Origin: Acidobacteriaceae bacterium
GTDB lineage: Bacteria > Acidobacteriota > Terriglobia > Terriglobales > Acidobacteriaceae
Assembly (NCBI GenBank): GCA_030041305.1
Contig: JASHOC010000154.1
Coordinates: forward strand, 1-47,686
Length of the DNA stretch: 47,686 nucleotides
Reading direction: 5' to 3'
Position 1 is the stretch's first letter. Every line of letters begins with the position of its first letter. Shown here piece after piece: positions 8,026 through 17,265 of the stretch. The notes beneath the pieces are model-generated. The model was not told the DNA's origin, did no database searches, and saw only the letters and a list, made by a program, of their open reading frames with translations. The position numbers were made by a program, and so were the translations under genes.

Positions 8026-11000
8026 ATGACGCGACATGAGTTTTCTCATTGCAGGCGCGCCTCGGTGCGCCTCTTCCACCGTTGGGCATCCGGCGCAAGC
8101 TGCTGGGCGCAACCAGTTCTTTTGCTCGTTCTCACGGCGGGCCTGGCCTTCTTGGCGGGCAAGGCTCAAGCACAAGCGGTCTATGGATCGATTGCCGGCA
8201 CGGTCACGGATCAGTCGGGCGCCGTGATCGCCGGCGCCACCGTTACGGCAACCGACGTAGGGAAGGGCACGAGCCGGCAGCTTGTGACCAACTCGACGGG
8301 AGGGTATAACTTTGAGGATCTGATTCCCGACCCGTACGTGGTGAAGGTGCAGGCCAACGGCTTCGCCACGTCCGTGAACAACGCGGTGAACGTGGTCGCC
8401 GACAGCGCGGCGCGGGTCGATATTCAGATGAAAGTGGGCGCGGGCAATCAAACCGTCGAGGTCACGAGCGCAGCGCCCGAGTTGAAGACCAACGACGTCG
8501 ATGTGGCGACCCAAATCAACACCTTGACCGTTCAAGAGCTTCCCAACCTGATCCGTAACACCACCAGCCTGGTGCTGCTGGCGCCGGGCACCACCGCATC
8601 GACGTTCTCCAACGCCCCAGCCGAAGACGCCATGCGCTCCATCCCCATCGCCGCCAACGGCCAGTCGCCGTTCTCGTCAGGCTTTGTGCTGGACGGAGCC
8701 GACGACAAGGACTCCTTTATCGGTGAAGCGGTGGTGAATCCCACCTTGGACTCGATCCAGGAAATGAAGTTTGTCAATCAGAATTACGATGCGGAGTTTG
8801 GCGCGGCTATTGCCGGCATCACCGTGATGACCACAAAATCGGGCAGCAATTCGTTCCACGGCGACCTTTACGATTTTCGGCGCAGCGATGCCCAGGAGGC
8901 CCGCGACCCATTCACGGAATACCCTGGGAGCAACATATCGAACGGCGTGACGCTTGGCCCGATTGTCCCTCCCACGTTGTCCAATATCTTCGGCGGCTCC
9001 ATCGGCGGCCCGATCGTGAAAAACAAGCTGTTCTTTTTTGGGGATTACCAGGGAACGCGCCAAAAGATCGGCTCCTCGTTCTTCGACACGGTGCCGACGG
9101 CGCTGGTTCATCAGACGTGCACGGGGACTACGGGCAATTGCGATTTGAGCGAATACCTCAACAACGGCCAGAACCAGGTATACGACCCGGATATGGGCGC
9201 GTTGAACGCCGATGGCGCCAATACCGGTGTGGGCCGCACGCCCTTCGTCGACAATCAGATTCCCAATTCGCGGCTCTCTGCGGCCGCCATCAATTGGCTT
9301 AACATCATTCCAGCGCCGAAACTGTCGGGCATCTATAACAATTATCCCACCAGCGGATTCGGCCTTTTCAACTTCAACCAGTTCGATATCCGAATCGACA
9401 ACCAGTTGAAGCAAAACATGCACGTTTTTGGCCGCTACGGGTACCTGGGTTCGAACCAGAGCGCGCCTGCCTCGCTCGGCGAGGCGGGTGGAACCGGCTA
9501 TGGGCCGAACACGTGGGCTGGCACTGAGAATGGCGGCAACGACTCCCTTGCCCTCGGATCGGATATCGTAGTCTCCCCCAAAATCCTCACCGACTTCCGC
9601 GTCACCTGGTTCCGCTACCAATTTGTGGAGGCCAAATACGATGGCCAAACACCGGTGATGACCAGCTTGGGGTGGCTTGGCCTGAACACCAGCGTGCCGG
9701 GCTCCGGCGGCGCTTCCCAGATCGCGATCGACGGCCTGACCGACATGGGCAGCGGCAACGATGGGGCCAACCACTGCAACTGTCCTTTGGATATGAACGA
9801 GCAGGAGTGGGGCTTCGCGAACAACTGGACCTTCACCCAAGGCCGTCACGCCATCAAAATGGGCTTGGAAGTTCGCCGCTTGCATCAACTGCGCGTGCCG
9901 AGCGACACCAACCGCACCGGCGAGCTGGCCTTTGTGCAGGGGCGCACGGCGCTTGGCACCGGCGGCGGGGCGAACGAATACGGATTGGGGCTGGCCTCGT
10001 TCCTCTTCGGCGACGTCAGCACCATGACGCGTTACGCCAGCACTTCGACCACTGCCGCCGAAAGCCAGTTCCGCTCCTTCTCCTACGTCCAGGACGATTG
10101 GCGCGTCACCAACAAGCTCACCTTCAACATGGGCGGACGTTGGGAAATATACTTCCCCGAAACCGTCAACGGCAAGGGCCAAGGCGGTTTTTATAACACA
10201 GAGAACGACATGATCGAGGTGGCCGGTTACGGTCCCTTCGGTGACAACCTGAACATCAAGAACAACTTTGCATTTCTGGCGCCGCGCTTTGGCGTATCTT
10301 ACGAGCTCACGCCCAAGACCGTTGTCCGCGGCGGCCTGGGCAGGGCCTTCGATCCAGGCTTCTATGGCGACATGTTCTCCGCCGTCCTCACGCAAACGAT
10401 TCCCGTTTTGCAGGATCAGAGCTTTACCCAGTTGGACAGTTACGCCACCGACGCCGCCCGCAATCCCTCCAATAACAGCGTCTACAACATCGGCGTGGCC
10501 CCCGACGCGCCCGAAGTGTTCACGATCCCGGCCAGCGGCGAGTTTCTTTTGCCGCCGGGTCAAACCTACAGGTCCCGTCCGGATAAGCAAAACATACCCG
10601 ATGTCTGGGGCTGGAATGTGAGCTTCGAGCGTCAGTTGAATCCTACCACGGCGGTTACAGCGGCTTATGTCGCCAACAAGGCCACCCACACCATTCCATC
10701 CTCCACCTGGGGCGGCGTGAACTGGAACGATCCCCCCCTAAGCGGTTACGAGCTGAACCTGCCCTGCGAGGGCGCCCCGTTCTACGGCGCCTTCGGCGAT
10801 CTCTACCCGGTTGCCGACCAGTGCGGACCCGGCTACGCCACCTACTTTGACGACGAGGCCAACGCGCATTACGACTCCATCCAGTTCGTCTTGGAGAAGC
10901 GGATGTCCAATGGCCTGCAACTGAACGCCAGCTTCGTGCAATCGACCACGTGGGGCGTGGGCAGCGGCGGTTATTTCGTCCAGGATCCACACTCGAATTG

Positions 11001-11637
11001 GGGACATTTCGACTTCAACCGCCCCAGCGATTTGAAGTTTTACGGCACGTATAATCTGCCCTTTGGTCGCGGCCAGATGCTGGGCGCGAATTTGAACAGC
11101 GTTGGCAACGCCATCGTGGGCGGTTTCAGCCTGCATGGAGACTTCGAGCTCGCCAGCGGCTTGCCGTACACCATTTCGTACACGGAATGCCGCGCCGATG
11201 CGCCCAACGGCGATATGCCTTGCCGTCCCAACCAGGTGGGCAGCTTCGCCTTGGGCGCCAGCTCTTTGAATCCCACGGGGCATTACTCGACCTACTTCAC
11301 GCCCGTCGCCCCCCTCGCGAGCAATGGCCAGACCAACGGCGCATTCCAGCGCCCGGCGGTGTACTCCTTCGGCACCGTGCCGTACAACAGCGAGTTCGGG
11401 CCAGGATTGTTCACCGGGAACCTGACTTTGCAGAAAGCCATTCCGATCCACGAAGCGATGGCGCTCAACCTGGAGGTGATGGCGCAGAACGCCTTCAACC
11501 ATGCCAACCTGGCCAACCCGGGCAATACGTGCATCGACTGCACCGTCAGCTCGGGTGCCGGCCAGATTACCGATATTCTGGGCGGAACGTTTGCCGGGAT
11601 GCGCGAGTTTCAGTTTGACGCGCGCCTGAGCTTCTAA
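8026..11637 (+). CDS. Oar-like TonB-dependent receptor with carboxypeptidase-regulatory domain
   Basis: A 1203-residue outer-membrane receptor of the large family expanded in Acidobacteriota. A long signal peptide ends near ...GKAQAQA. It is followed by a carboxypeptidase-regulatory-like Ig fold (GSIAGTVTDQSGAVIAGATV, about residues 48-130). A plug-like region follows (LDGADDKDSFIGE...), then a long beta-barrel with many aromatic strands, ending in FDARLSF with terminal Phe. These proteins are thought to import oligosaccharides or other large ligands using TonB energy. The start at 8026 has AAGGATGG upstream, and an earlier in-frame Met at 8008 is less well placed. The gene stands alone and ends in a strong terminator-like hairpin. 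Substrate specificity cannot be inferred. Confidence 0.9.
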   Translation: MTRHEFSHCRRASVRLFHRWASGASCWAQPVLLLVLTAGLAFLAGKAQAQAVYGSIAGTVTDQSGAVIAGATVTATDVGKGTSRQLVTNSTGGYNFEDLIPDPYVVKVQANGFATSVNNAVNVVADSAARVDIQMKVGAGNQTVEVTSAAPELKTNDVDVATQINTLTVQELPNLIRNTTSLVLLAPGTTASTFSNAPAEDAMRSIPIAANGQSPFSSGFVLDGADDKDSFIGEAVVNPTLDSIQEMKFVNQNYDAEFGAAIAGITVMTTKSGSNSFHGDLYDFRRSDAQEARDPFTEYPGSNISNGVTLGPIVPPTLSNIFGGSIGGPIVKNKLFFFGDYQGTRQKIGSSFFDTVPTALVHQTCTGTTGNCDLSEYLNNGQNQVYDPDMGALNADGANTGVGRTPFVDNQIPNSRLSAAAINWLNIIPAPKLSGIYNNYPTSGFGLFNFNQFDIRIDNQLKQNMHVFGRYGYLGSNQSAPASLGEAGGTGYGPNTWAGTENGGNDSLALGSDIVVSPKILTDFRVTWFRYQFVEAKYDGQTPVMTSLGWLGLNTSVPGSGGASQIAIDGLTDMGSGNDGANHCNCPLDMNEQEWGFANNWTFTQGRHAIKMGLEVRRLHQLRVPSDTNRTGELAFVQGRTALGTGGGANEYGLGLASFLFGDVSTMTRYASTSTTAAESQFRSFSYVQDDWRVTNKLTFNMGGRWEIYFPETVNGKGQGGFYNTENDMIEVAGYGPFGDNLNIKNNFAFLAPRFGVSYELTPKTVVRGGLGRAFDPGFYGDMFSAVLTQTIPVLQDQSFTQLDSYATDAARNPSNNSVYNIGVAPDAPEVFTIPASGEFLLPPGQTYRSRPDKQNIPDVWGWNVSFERQLNPTTAVTAAYVANKATHTIPSSTWGGVNWNDPPLSGYELNLPCEGAPFYGAFGDLYPVADQCGPGYATYFDDEANAHYDSIQFVLEKRMSNGLQLNASFVQSTTWGVGSGGYFVQDPHSNWGHFDFNRPSDLKFYGTYNLPFGRGQMLGANLNSVGNAIVGGFSLHGDFELASGLPYTISYTECRADAPNGDMPCRPNQVGSFALGASSLNPTGHYSTYFTPVAPLASNGQTNGAFQRPAVYSFGTVPYNSEFGPGLFTGNLTLQKAIPIHEAMALNLEVMAQNAFNHANLANPGNTCIDCTVSSGAGQITDILGGTFAGMREFQFDARLSF

Positions 11638-11669
11638 GACGCGCGTTCGCCGCCTGAATTACTTTCATC

Positions 11670-11705
11670 CGCCGGGCCATTTTTGTTCCTGAAAGTGGCC
11701 CGGCG
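11670..11705 (+). terminator. Terminator-like hairpin after the TonB-dependent receptor
   Basis: CGCCGGGCCA (11670-11679) pairs perfectly with TGGCCCGGCG (11696-11705) over 10 bp around a 16-base T-rich loop, 33 bases after the receptor stop codon. The following sequence is CTCGTTCTCGTTTCTC, T-rich but without a clean T-run, so efficiency is uncertain. Confidence 0.6.
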
Positions 11706-11827
11706 CTCGTTCTCGTTTCTCCCGCCGGATTCGGCGCGGTTCACGCGGGGCAAGGCGACCTGACTCCCCCTTTGGCGACTGCCATCCGCCCACACCCTGC
11801 CGTCGTTCCCGCCATCGGCAAGTGCTT

Positions 11828-11904
11828 TGTTTTCAAACAATTACAAATTTAGACTGTGTAAGTATTTGAAAACAAAGCGCTTGTTACACAAGTGTCTGAA
11901 AACA
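11828..11904. repeat. Three more copies of the 17-bp GTTTGAAAACA motif
   Basis: Copies lie at 11828-11844 (minus strand, GTAATTGTTTGAAAACA), 11858-11874 (GTAAGTATTTGAAAACA) and 11888-11904 (ACAAGTGTCTGAAAACA). The two plus-strand copies are 30 bp apart and the minus-strand copy faces them. The consensus is the same as in the array at 513-610. Confidence 0.68.
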
Positions 11905-12189
11905 AATGATTAAGACCATCTATTTTCGGGATTTTGCACCGAATAGCGTACTTTTTCTCGCACTGGAAATCCCGTGATTCCTGACGGATTGGCGCTCTTT
12001 TGCCGAAGACTCGCGTTTCGCGGCTTCGGACCTTGGCACGACAGGTGCGGCGGTTTTTCGCCTTCAAGATCAGGATAGCAAGTTGGGAGAATTACCAGGC
12101 AAGGCGGGATTGGGGTGGAAACATTTTGGGATGAAAGACTTGGGGTCCATTGGCCGGGCCCGTGGGCTTGACACGTGGATGGGAGGGGC

Positions 12190-12235
12190 GTGCTTTCCCA
12201 CCCTTTCCGCAAAAGACGCGGAAAGGATGGGGCAC
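12190..12235. repeat. Strong intergenic hairpin
   Basis: CCTTTCCGC (12202-12210) and GCGGAAAGG (12218-12226) pair perfectly around a 7-base loop. The stem is extended by CCCA/TGGG and closed by GTGC/GCAC. It lies far from any stop codon. Just downstream is a CCTTCGCTCAGCTCAGG-like stretch of the kind scattered through acidobacterial intergenic DNA. A role as a dispersed repeat is inferred. Confidence 0.5.
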
Positions 12236-12321
12236 CCGGCATCCCAAAGGCAACCGCGGATCCTTCGTCCCCTTCGCTCAGCTCAGGGTCCTCAGGATGA
12301 CAATTGCTTCAGTTCGATTCT

Positions 12322-12440
12322 TTACGGCGGTTCTCCAATTCCCGTGAAGTTTTGAGGGGCGTGCCGGGTGGCGTTTTCTTGGGAAAAACGCCACTCAACG
12401 TTCGAGGTTCTGCTCTACACCAATTGGAGAACCGCTATAG
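12322..12440. repeat. Palindromic element, subfamily 1, copy a (119 bp)
   Basis: Terminal inverted repeats GCGGTTCTCCAATT (12327-12340) and AATTGGAGAACCGC (12422-12435) are perfect over 14 bp. The centre folds into a second hairpin, TGGCGTTTTC/GAAAAACGCCA. The 81 bases between the terminal repeats are identical to copy b at 27988-28106. The outermost bases are decayed compared with copy b. It lies downstream of the priA stop, 70 bases away. No coding capacity. Confidence 0.9.
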
Positions 12441-12467
12441 AGACATCCCGAAGTTTGGTTCTGTATA

Positions 12468-12500
12468 GCACCCCAGGAAGGGTGATTTGGGCTGGGGTGC
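12468..12500 (-). terminator. Hairpin after priA
   Basis: GCACCCCAG (12468-12476) pairs with CTGGGGTGC (12492-12500) over 9 bp, about 8 bases beyond the priA stop on the minus strand. There is no T-run after it on that strand, so it may be a weak terminator or a 3'-end stabilising hairpin. Confidence 0.4.
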
Positions 12501-12507
12501 GAGAGCT

Positions 12508-15054
12508 TCACATCAGGCGCTGGGCGTCGACGTCGACGATCAGGTTGCGGCGGGGGATCTGGGCCTGGTCGGCGTGGGCTACGAGGCTGCGCAGGGTTGC
12601 GTTGAGGGCTTTGCGCGAGGCGGCCTTGAGGATTAGGTGAAAGCGGTAGACGCCCTTGATGCGGGCGATGGGGGCGGTGCAGGGGCCGAGGACGCGCACG
12701 GCGCCGTTGTTTTGGGCGTTGTGGTCTTCGACCAGATGTTTGCCCAGGATGGAGGCCCAGGCGGCGGCTTCTTCGAGTTTGTCTGACTGAATCAATATGT
12801 TGGCTAGTGCGCCGTAAGGCGGATAGTGCATCCAGCGGCGGTATTTGAGCTCGCGCTCGGCGAAAGCGGCGTAATCGTGCGCAGTGGCGGCCAGAATGGC
12901 GTAGTGGTCGGGATAATAGGTCTGCACGACCACGCGGCCGGGGAGATCGCCGCGGCCGGCGCGGCCGGAGACCTGGGTCATGAGCTGGAAGACGCGCTCG
13001 GCGGCGCGAAAATCGGGTAGGGAAAGAACATGGTCGCAGCCCACGACGCCGACCAGCGTGACGCCGTGAATGTCGTGGCCTTTGGCGATCATCTGCGTGC
13101 CAACGAGGAGATTGATTTCGCCCGAGTGGAGACGGGCGAGCAGGCGCTCGAGGTCGTGGCGGCCGCGGACGGTGTCGCGGTCCATGCGGCCGATGCGGGC
13201 GCCGGGAAAGATTTCGGCAAGCCGCTCCTCGCCCTGCTGGGAGCCTGCGCCGAGGTAATAGAGGTGCTCGCTCTCGCACTTGGGACAGCGGGCGGGAACG
13301 GTGCGGCGGAAGCCGCAATAGTGGCACTCGAGGCGCTGGCCCTCGCGGGCCAGGCCATCTTCCGCGGCGGGTTTGTGATGGGTGAGGGCGATGGCGCAGT
13401 TCCGGCACTCAAGCTTTTCGCCGCAGGCCCGGCAGAGGACGGCGAAAGAGTAGCCGCGGCGGTTGAGGAGGATGAGCGCCTGTTCGCCGCGCTCGAGGGC
13501 GGCCTTGGTCTGCTCGATCAGGGAGCGGGAAAAAAGCTGGTCCTGGCCGGTTTGCTGGAACTCGCGGCGCATATCGACAAGTTCGACCTCGGGCAGCGGG
13601 CGGTGCATGACGCGCTCACGTAGCTCGATGCGCGCGTACTTGCCTTGCGCAGAGTTATGCCAGCTCTCGAGCGAGGGCGTAGCCGAGCCCAGCACCACAA
13701 CCGCCCCGGCCAGCTTGGCGCGCATGACGGCCACGTCGCGGCCGTGGTAGCGCGGGGTTTCTTCCTGCTTGTAGCTCTGATCGTGCTCTTCGTCGACGAG
13801 GATGAGACCCAGGTTGGGCAGGGGCGCAAAAATTGCGGAGCGGGTGCCAACGACGATGGGCGCCTCACCACGGCGGATGCGCCGCCATTGTTCGCTGCGC
13901 TCTTCAGGGGTCAGCGCGGAGTGGAGAAGGGCCACCTTGTCGCCGAAGGCGCGGTCGAGCAGACCGGCGGTTTGCGGGGTCAGGCCGATTTCAGGAACCA
14001 GCAAGATGGCAGACAGGCCCTTGTCGAGGGCCTGCTGCATGGCGGCGAGATAAACCGCCGTTTTGCCCGAACCAGTGACGCCGAAGAGCAGAAAGGGGTG
14101 ATAGGCGCCGAGGGCGGAGGCGATGGTTTGGAGCGCATGGGCTTGGGGCGCATTGAGGGCGACAGGCTCTGGGGACGGGGTCAGGCCGCCCAGGTGAAAG
14201 GCCGCGGGGCGCTCGTCGATGCGGACGAGGCCGCGGCGGACCAGGGTTTGGAGAGTGGAGGAGGGCAGATCGCGGCGGCGGAGGTCGGCGAGAGGCATTT
14301 CGCCGTTGCAAGCGGCTAGTTCGGCGAGAATGGCCTGCTGCTTTCGAGTGAGGGCAGGCAGGCGCGCCTCGGGGATGAGAACCGCGAAGCGTTCCGTGCG
14401 GCGGGCGTCGCGCTCGGCGGCCGCGGTCTGGCGCGCAATCCATTTCTTGCGCAGCAGGGTGGCGAGTACCGGCAGCGAGGCCGCGGTGGCCGTGCGCAGC
14501 GTGGAGACTTTGACGGGCTCGCCTGCGGCCAGACGGGTGAGCACGCGACGCTCCATCGCCTGATGTTCGGGCGAAGGGCTTCTCGCGGGGCGACGCGACG
14601 GCCGCAGTGGCGTGCCGGGCGCGCCGGGATGGGGCCGATCGTGGGTTGCGCGCGATGTGGGGACGGCGGTGTCCGCGTCGACCGAGTTGGCCAGCACGTC
14701 GCGGCCGAGGTCGGTGATGCGGTAATAGACGGTGCGGCGCACCTCAGCCATCAGAGGGAGCATGGCGCGCAAGACTTCGCCGAGCGGAGCGAGATAATAC
14801 TGCGCGATCCATTCGGCGAGGGCGAGAAGGTGTTCGCTGAGTAATGGTTCGTCATCGAGCACGGCTTCGAGCGGGCGCACCTCGAAATCCGCGGGCGCCT
14901 TGACGGCGGTGGCGGTGACCACGCCGATGAGCTTCTCGTTGCGGAATGGAGCAATGACCCGCGCCCCGCGTTGGGGCGAGTGGCCCACCGGCGCCGTATA
15001 GGTGAAGGTGCGGTCCAAAGGGACGGGCAGCGCGACTTCGCAATAAGCGGACAT
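12508..15054 (-). CDS. priA: Primosomal replication restart helicase PriA
   Basis: An 848-residue 3'-5' DNA helicase that reloads the replisome at stalled forks. The N-terminal 3'-DNA-binding domain has the typical VALPVPLDRTFTY opening. Walker A is GVTGSGKT (about 325-332) and the Walker B box is DEEHDQSYKQEETPRYHGRD (from about 421). Eight zinc-binding cysteines lie in CRACGEKLECRNC, CHYC and CPKC (about 541-593). The helicase C-terminal motifs include GTQMIAKGHD and QVSGRAGRGD. A low-complexity Pro/Arg/Ala-rich insert (about 125-165) makes it longer than the E. coli protein (732). The start is uncertain: neither the Met at 15054 nor the one at 15066 has a good ribosome binding site. A tandem repeat array begins only about 45 bases upstream. 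Confidence 0.95.
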   Translation of the reverse strand: MSAYCEVALPVPLDRTFTYTAPVGHSPQRGARVIAPFRNEKLIGVVTATAVKAPADFEVRPLEAVLDDEPLLSEHLLALAEWIAQYYLAPLGEVLRAMLPLMAEVRRTVYYRITDLGRDVLANSVDADTAVPTSRATHDRPHPGAPGTPLRPSRRPARSPSPEHQAMERRVLTRLAAGEPVKVSTLRTATAASLPVLATLLRKKWIARQTAAAERDARRTERFAVLIPEARLPALTRKQQAILAELAACNGEMPLADLRRRDLPSSTLQTLVRRGLVRIDERPAAFHLGGLTPSPEPVALNAPQAHALQTIASALGAYHPFLLFGVTGSGKTAVYLAAMQQALDKGLSAILLVPEIGLTPQTAGLLDRAFGDKVALLHSALTPEERSEQWRRIRRGEAPIVVGTRSAIFAPLPNLGLILVDEEHDQSYKQEETPRYHGRDVAVMRAKLAGAVVVLGSATPSLESWHNSAQGKYARIELRERVMHRPLPEVELVDMRREFQQTGQDQLFSRSLIEQTKAALERGEQALILLNRRGYSFAVLCRACGEKLECRNCAIALTHHKPAAEDGLAREGQRLECHYCGFRRTVPARCPKCESEHLYYLGAGSQQGEERLAEIFPGARIGRMDRDTVRGRHDLERLLARLHSGEINLLVGTQMIAKGHDIHGVTLVGVVGCDHVLSLPDFRAAERVFQLMTQVSGRAGRGDLPGRVVVQTYYPDHYAILAATAHDYAAFAERELKYRRWMHYPPYGALANILIQSDKLEEAAAWASILGKHLVEDHNAQNNGAVRVLGPCTAPIARIKGVYRFHLILKAASRKALNATLRSLVAHADQAQIPRRNLIVDVDAQRLM

Positions 15055-15100
15055 GAGGGCAAGCATCAGTGTACCCGGAGGGTGCAGGGGCGCCGCGGAC

Positions 15101-15411
15101 GAGGGACTGAGGGACTGAGGGACTGAGGGACTAAGGGACTGAGGGACTAAGGGCTAGGGACTAAGGGACTGAGGGACTAAGGGACTGAGGGACTAAGGGA
15201 CTGAGGGACTAAGGGCTAGGGACCGAGGGAACGAGGGACTAAGGGACTGAGGGACTAAGGGCTAGGGACTAAGGGACTGAGGGACTGAGGGACTAAGGGC
15301 TAGGGACCGAGGGACCGAGGGACCGAGGGACTAAGGGACTAAGGGACTAAGGGACTGAGGGACTGAGGGACTGAGGGCTAGGGACCGAGGGAACGAGGGA
15401 ACGAGGGACGG
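15101..15411 (+). repeat. 311-bp tandem array of GGGACTRA units
   Basis: About 39 head-to-tail units, mostly 8-bp GGGACTGA or GGGACTAA, with interspersed 6-bp GGGCTA units and GGGACCGA or GGGAACGA variants. Higher-order blocks such as GGGACTAAGGGCTA recur. It fills the whole gap between the divergent priA and methyltransferase genes. The plus strand carries a GGG run about every eight bases. Confidence 0.97.
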
Positions 15412-15505
15412 TGGGGACGCGCGTTTCGCGGCGGGCGCTGCGGGGATGAAATACTTGGGTCATGAGCCGCCGGCGAGAAGTCACGCGGAGGCGCCCGACC
15501 CCACG

Positions 15506-16321
15506 ATGGAGATCAATCCCGACTTACCCCGCGCTGGGCTTTTGCCGCGCGAAACGTTCGATGAGGTGGCGCAGCTCTATGATGAAATGCGCCCGTCTTA
15601 CCCAGAAACGGTTTTCGAGGATGTGGCTGCGCTTTCCGGCGTTGGGCCTGGTGCGCGTCTGCTCGAAATCGGCTGCGGGACCGGGCACGCGACGCGGGCG
15701 TTTGCCAGCCGCGGATTCCACATTCATTGCGTGGAACTGGGCGAGAATATGGCCGCCGTCGCGCGGCGGAATCTCGCCGGGTTCGAGCGGGTGACGATGG
15801 AGGTCGCCAATTTCGACGCCTGGGCGACACGGGAACGCTACGACCTGGTTTACTCGGCCAGCGCCTTTCATTGGCTCAACCGGGAAACGCGCGAGCCGAG
15901 GATTGCGGCGCTGCTGAACCCCGAGGGCGCGCTGGCGGTGTGGCGCAATCATCACGTGCGCAACGGCTCGTCCGACGATTTTATTGACGCCACAATGCGA
16001 ATTTACGAAAGGGAAGCGCCCGCTCTCATCAAGAAACGTATCCACGTCCCCCGGGCCAGTGACCTCGGCGTGACCGAAGAGGAGAGATTGACTTCAGGGC
16101 TCTTCGAGGCGCCGGAAATCCGCGTCTATTTGTGGCGCAAGAGTTACACGGCGAGGGAATACGTGCGCATGATGAACACCCACTCCGACCATCGCCTGCT
16201 GCCGGAGGGGCAGCGGCGCGGTCTGCTGGCCGGGGTCGAAGAGCTGATCGAGACGCGCTTTGGCGGGAGGGTGACCAGCGATTACGCCACGTTACTGCAA
16301 TTCGCCCGCAAGCGCGCATGA
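15506..16321 (+). CDS. Class I SAM-dependent methyltransferase
   Basis: A roughly 271-residue soluble methyltransferase of the Methyltransf_11/25 type. The SAM-binding motif I is LLEIGCGTGHATRAFASRG (about residues 50-68). An acidic residue follows beta-2 (HCVELGENM), and the post-motif segment is YDLVYSASAFHWLN. The HWLN sequence is frequent in trans-aconitate-methyltransferase-like and other small-molecule methyltransferases. The acceptor substrate is unknown. The Met at 15506 is chosen because the conserved fold starts just after it. The Met at 15446 would add 20 residues with low-complexity character. CGGAGG lies 14 bases upstream of 15506, a long spacing. Its promoter would have to lie in or beside the GGGACTRA array. 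Confidence 0.82.
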   Translation: MEINPDLPRAGLLPRETFDEVAQLYDEMRPSYPETVFEDVAALSGVGPGARLLEIGCGTGHATRAFASRGFHIHCVELGENMAAVARRNLAGFERVTMEVANFDAWATRERYDLVYSASAFHWLNRETREPRIAALLNPEGALAVWRNHHVRNGSSDDFIDATMRIYEREAPALIKKRIHVPRASDLGVTEEERLTSGLFEAPEIRVYLWRKSYTAREYVRMMNTHSDHRLLPEGQRRGLLAGVEELIETRFGGRVTSDYATLLQFARKRA

Positions 16322-16378
16322 GATGGGCGGCGGAAGAAGCGGGCATGGCCGCGTGGCGCCGCAGCCAGTTACAATTCA

Positions 16379-17146
16379 ATGCTGATGATGGATTCCGACG
16401 TCGCCACGACACCTACACACAGCAAGCCCTCCGGCGCTCATGCTTCCAACAGTTCCCGTTCGCCGGTTACACTGGCCATCGATATCGGGGGCTCGGGACT
16501 GAAGGCCATGCTGCTCGACCCGGAGGGCAAGCCGATGAGCGAACGCGAGCGCGTGGCCACGCCCGCGGTTCCCACGCCGAAGGCGGTTCTGGCGGCGCTC
16601 GATGGCCTGTGCGCGCCCCTGGCCGGTTTCGATCGCGTATCGGTGGGTTTTCCCGGCGTGATCAAGCGCGGCGTGACGTACACCGCAGTCAACCTGCATC
16701 CCAGTTGGATCAACTTTCCTCTTCAGGGCGAGATTGAAAAGCGCTGGAAGAAGCCCGCGCGCGTGGCGAATGACGCCGCCATTCAGGGGTATGGGGCAAT
16801 CAAGGGCGAGGGGGTGGAAATGATCCTCACGCTGGGCACAGGCATGGGGTCGTCGCTGTTCACCGACGGCAAACTCTGCCCCGGCCTGGAGCTTGGGCAC
16901 CATCCCTGGCGCAAAAAGACCTACGAAGACTACATTGGCCGGCGCGGCCTGGACCACTTTGGCAAAAAACACTGGAACAAGCTGCTGCAGCTTGTGATTC
17001 AGCAAACCGCCCACACGTTCAACTGGGACCATCTTTACCTGGGCGGCGGCAACACCAAAAAAATTGAGTTTGCACTGCCCAAAAGCGTCAGGATCGTTTC
17101 CAACGAAGAGGGCTTGTTTGGCGGGGTGGCGCTTTGGCGCGATTGA
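16379..17146 (+). CDS. ppgK: Polyphosphate glucokinase (ROK family)
   Basis: A 255-residue cytoplasmic kinase that phosphorylates glucose using polyphosphate (sometimes also ATP). The phosphate-binding loop is LAIDIGGSGLKAMLLDPEG (about 32-50). The substrate segment includes SVGFPGVIKRGVTYTAVNLH and ends near ARVANDAAIQGYGA, with the catalytic Asp in NDA. A second phosphate motif is LTLGTGMGSSLF. The C-terminal LELGHHPWRKK is characteristic of PpgK rather than other ROK sugar kinases. The length matches the family (~250-270). It begins 58 bases after the methyltransferase on the same strand. The first few codons contain three Met, and no clear ribosome binding site separates them. Confidence 0.9.
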   Translation: MLMMDSDVATTPTHSKPSGAHASNSSRSPVTLAIDIGGSGLKAMLLDPEGKPMSERERVATPAVPTPKAVLAALDGLCAPLAGFDRVSVGFPGVIKRGVTYTAVNLHPSWINFPLQGEIEKRWKKPARVANDAAIQGYGAIKGEGVEMILTLGTGMGSSLFTDGKLCPGLELGHHPWRKKTYEDYIGRRGLDHFGKKHWNKLLQLVIQQTAHTFNWDHLYLGGGNTKKIEFALPKSVRIVSNEEGLFGGVALWRD

Positions 17147-17265
17147 TAGAAATCAATCGGCCCTGAAGAGCGGACGACGACGCGCGGGTGAGACATGGGC
17201 TCACGGAATCGCGCTCGACGCCGCCCGCAGGCAAGGAGACAGAGCTCAGGAGCTTGCGCGCCGTT

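Larger units (their letters stand above)
11638..12507. other. Gene-free island B between the receptor gene and priA
   Basis: About 870 bp without a convincing gene. In order it holds the receptor terminator, three copies of the 17-bp motif, a block shared with island A (ATCAGGATA at 12069-12077, TTTGGGATGAAAG at 12125-12137), a strong hairpin at 12190-12235, a 119-bp palindromic element, and a hairpin just past the priA stop. Open frames crossing this area run through the repeats and have no family features. Confidence 0.6.

Noticed and set aside
9440..9460. tRNA-like T-arm string GGGTTCGAACC
   Set aside because: It lies inside the receptor coding sequence, and no acceptor stem or anticodon arm can be formed around it.
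8677..10689. 670-codon minus-strand frame inside the TonB-dependent receptor gene
   Set aside because: A long shadow frame caused by high GC at third positions. It has no family motifs, and the receptor on the other strand is certain.
15101..15411. CRISPR array or telomere-like repeat
   Set aside because: Units are 8 bp and contiguous, without spacers. This is a simple tandem array within a chromosome-like gene context.
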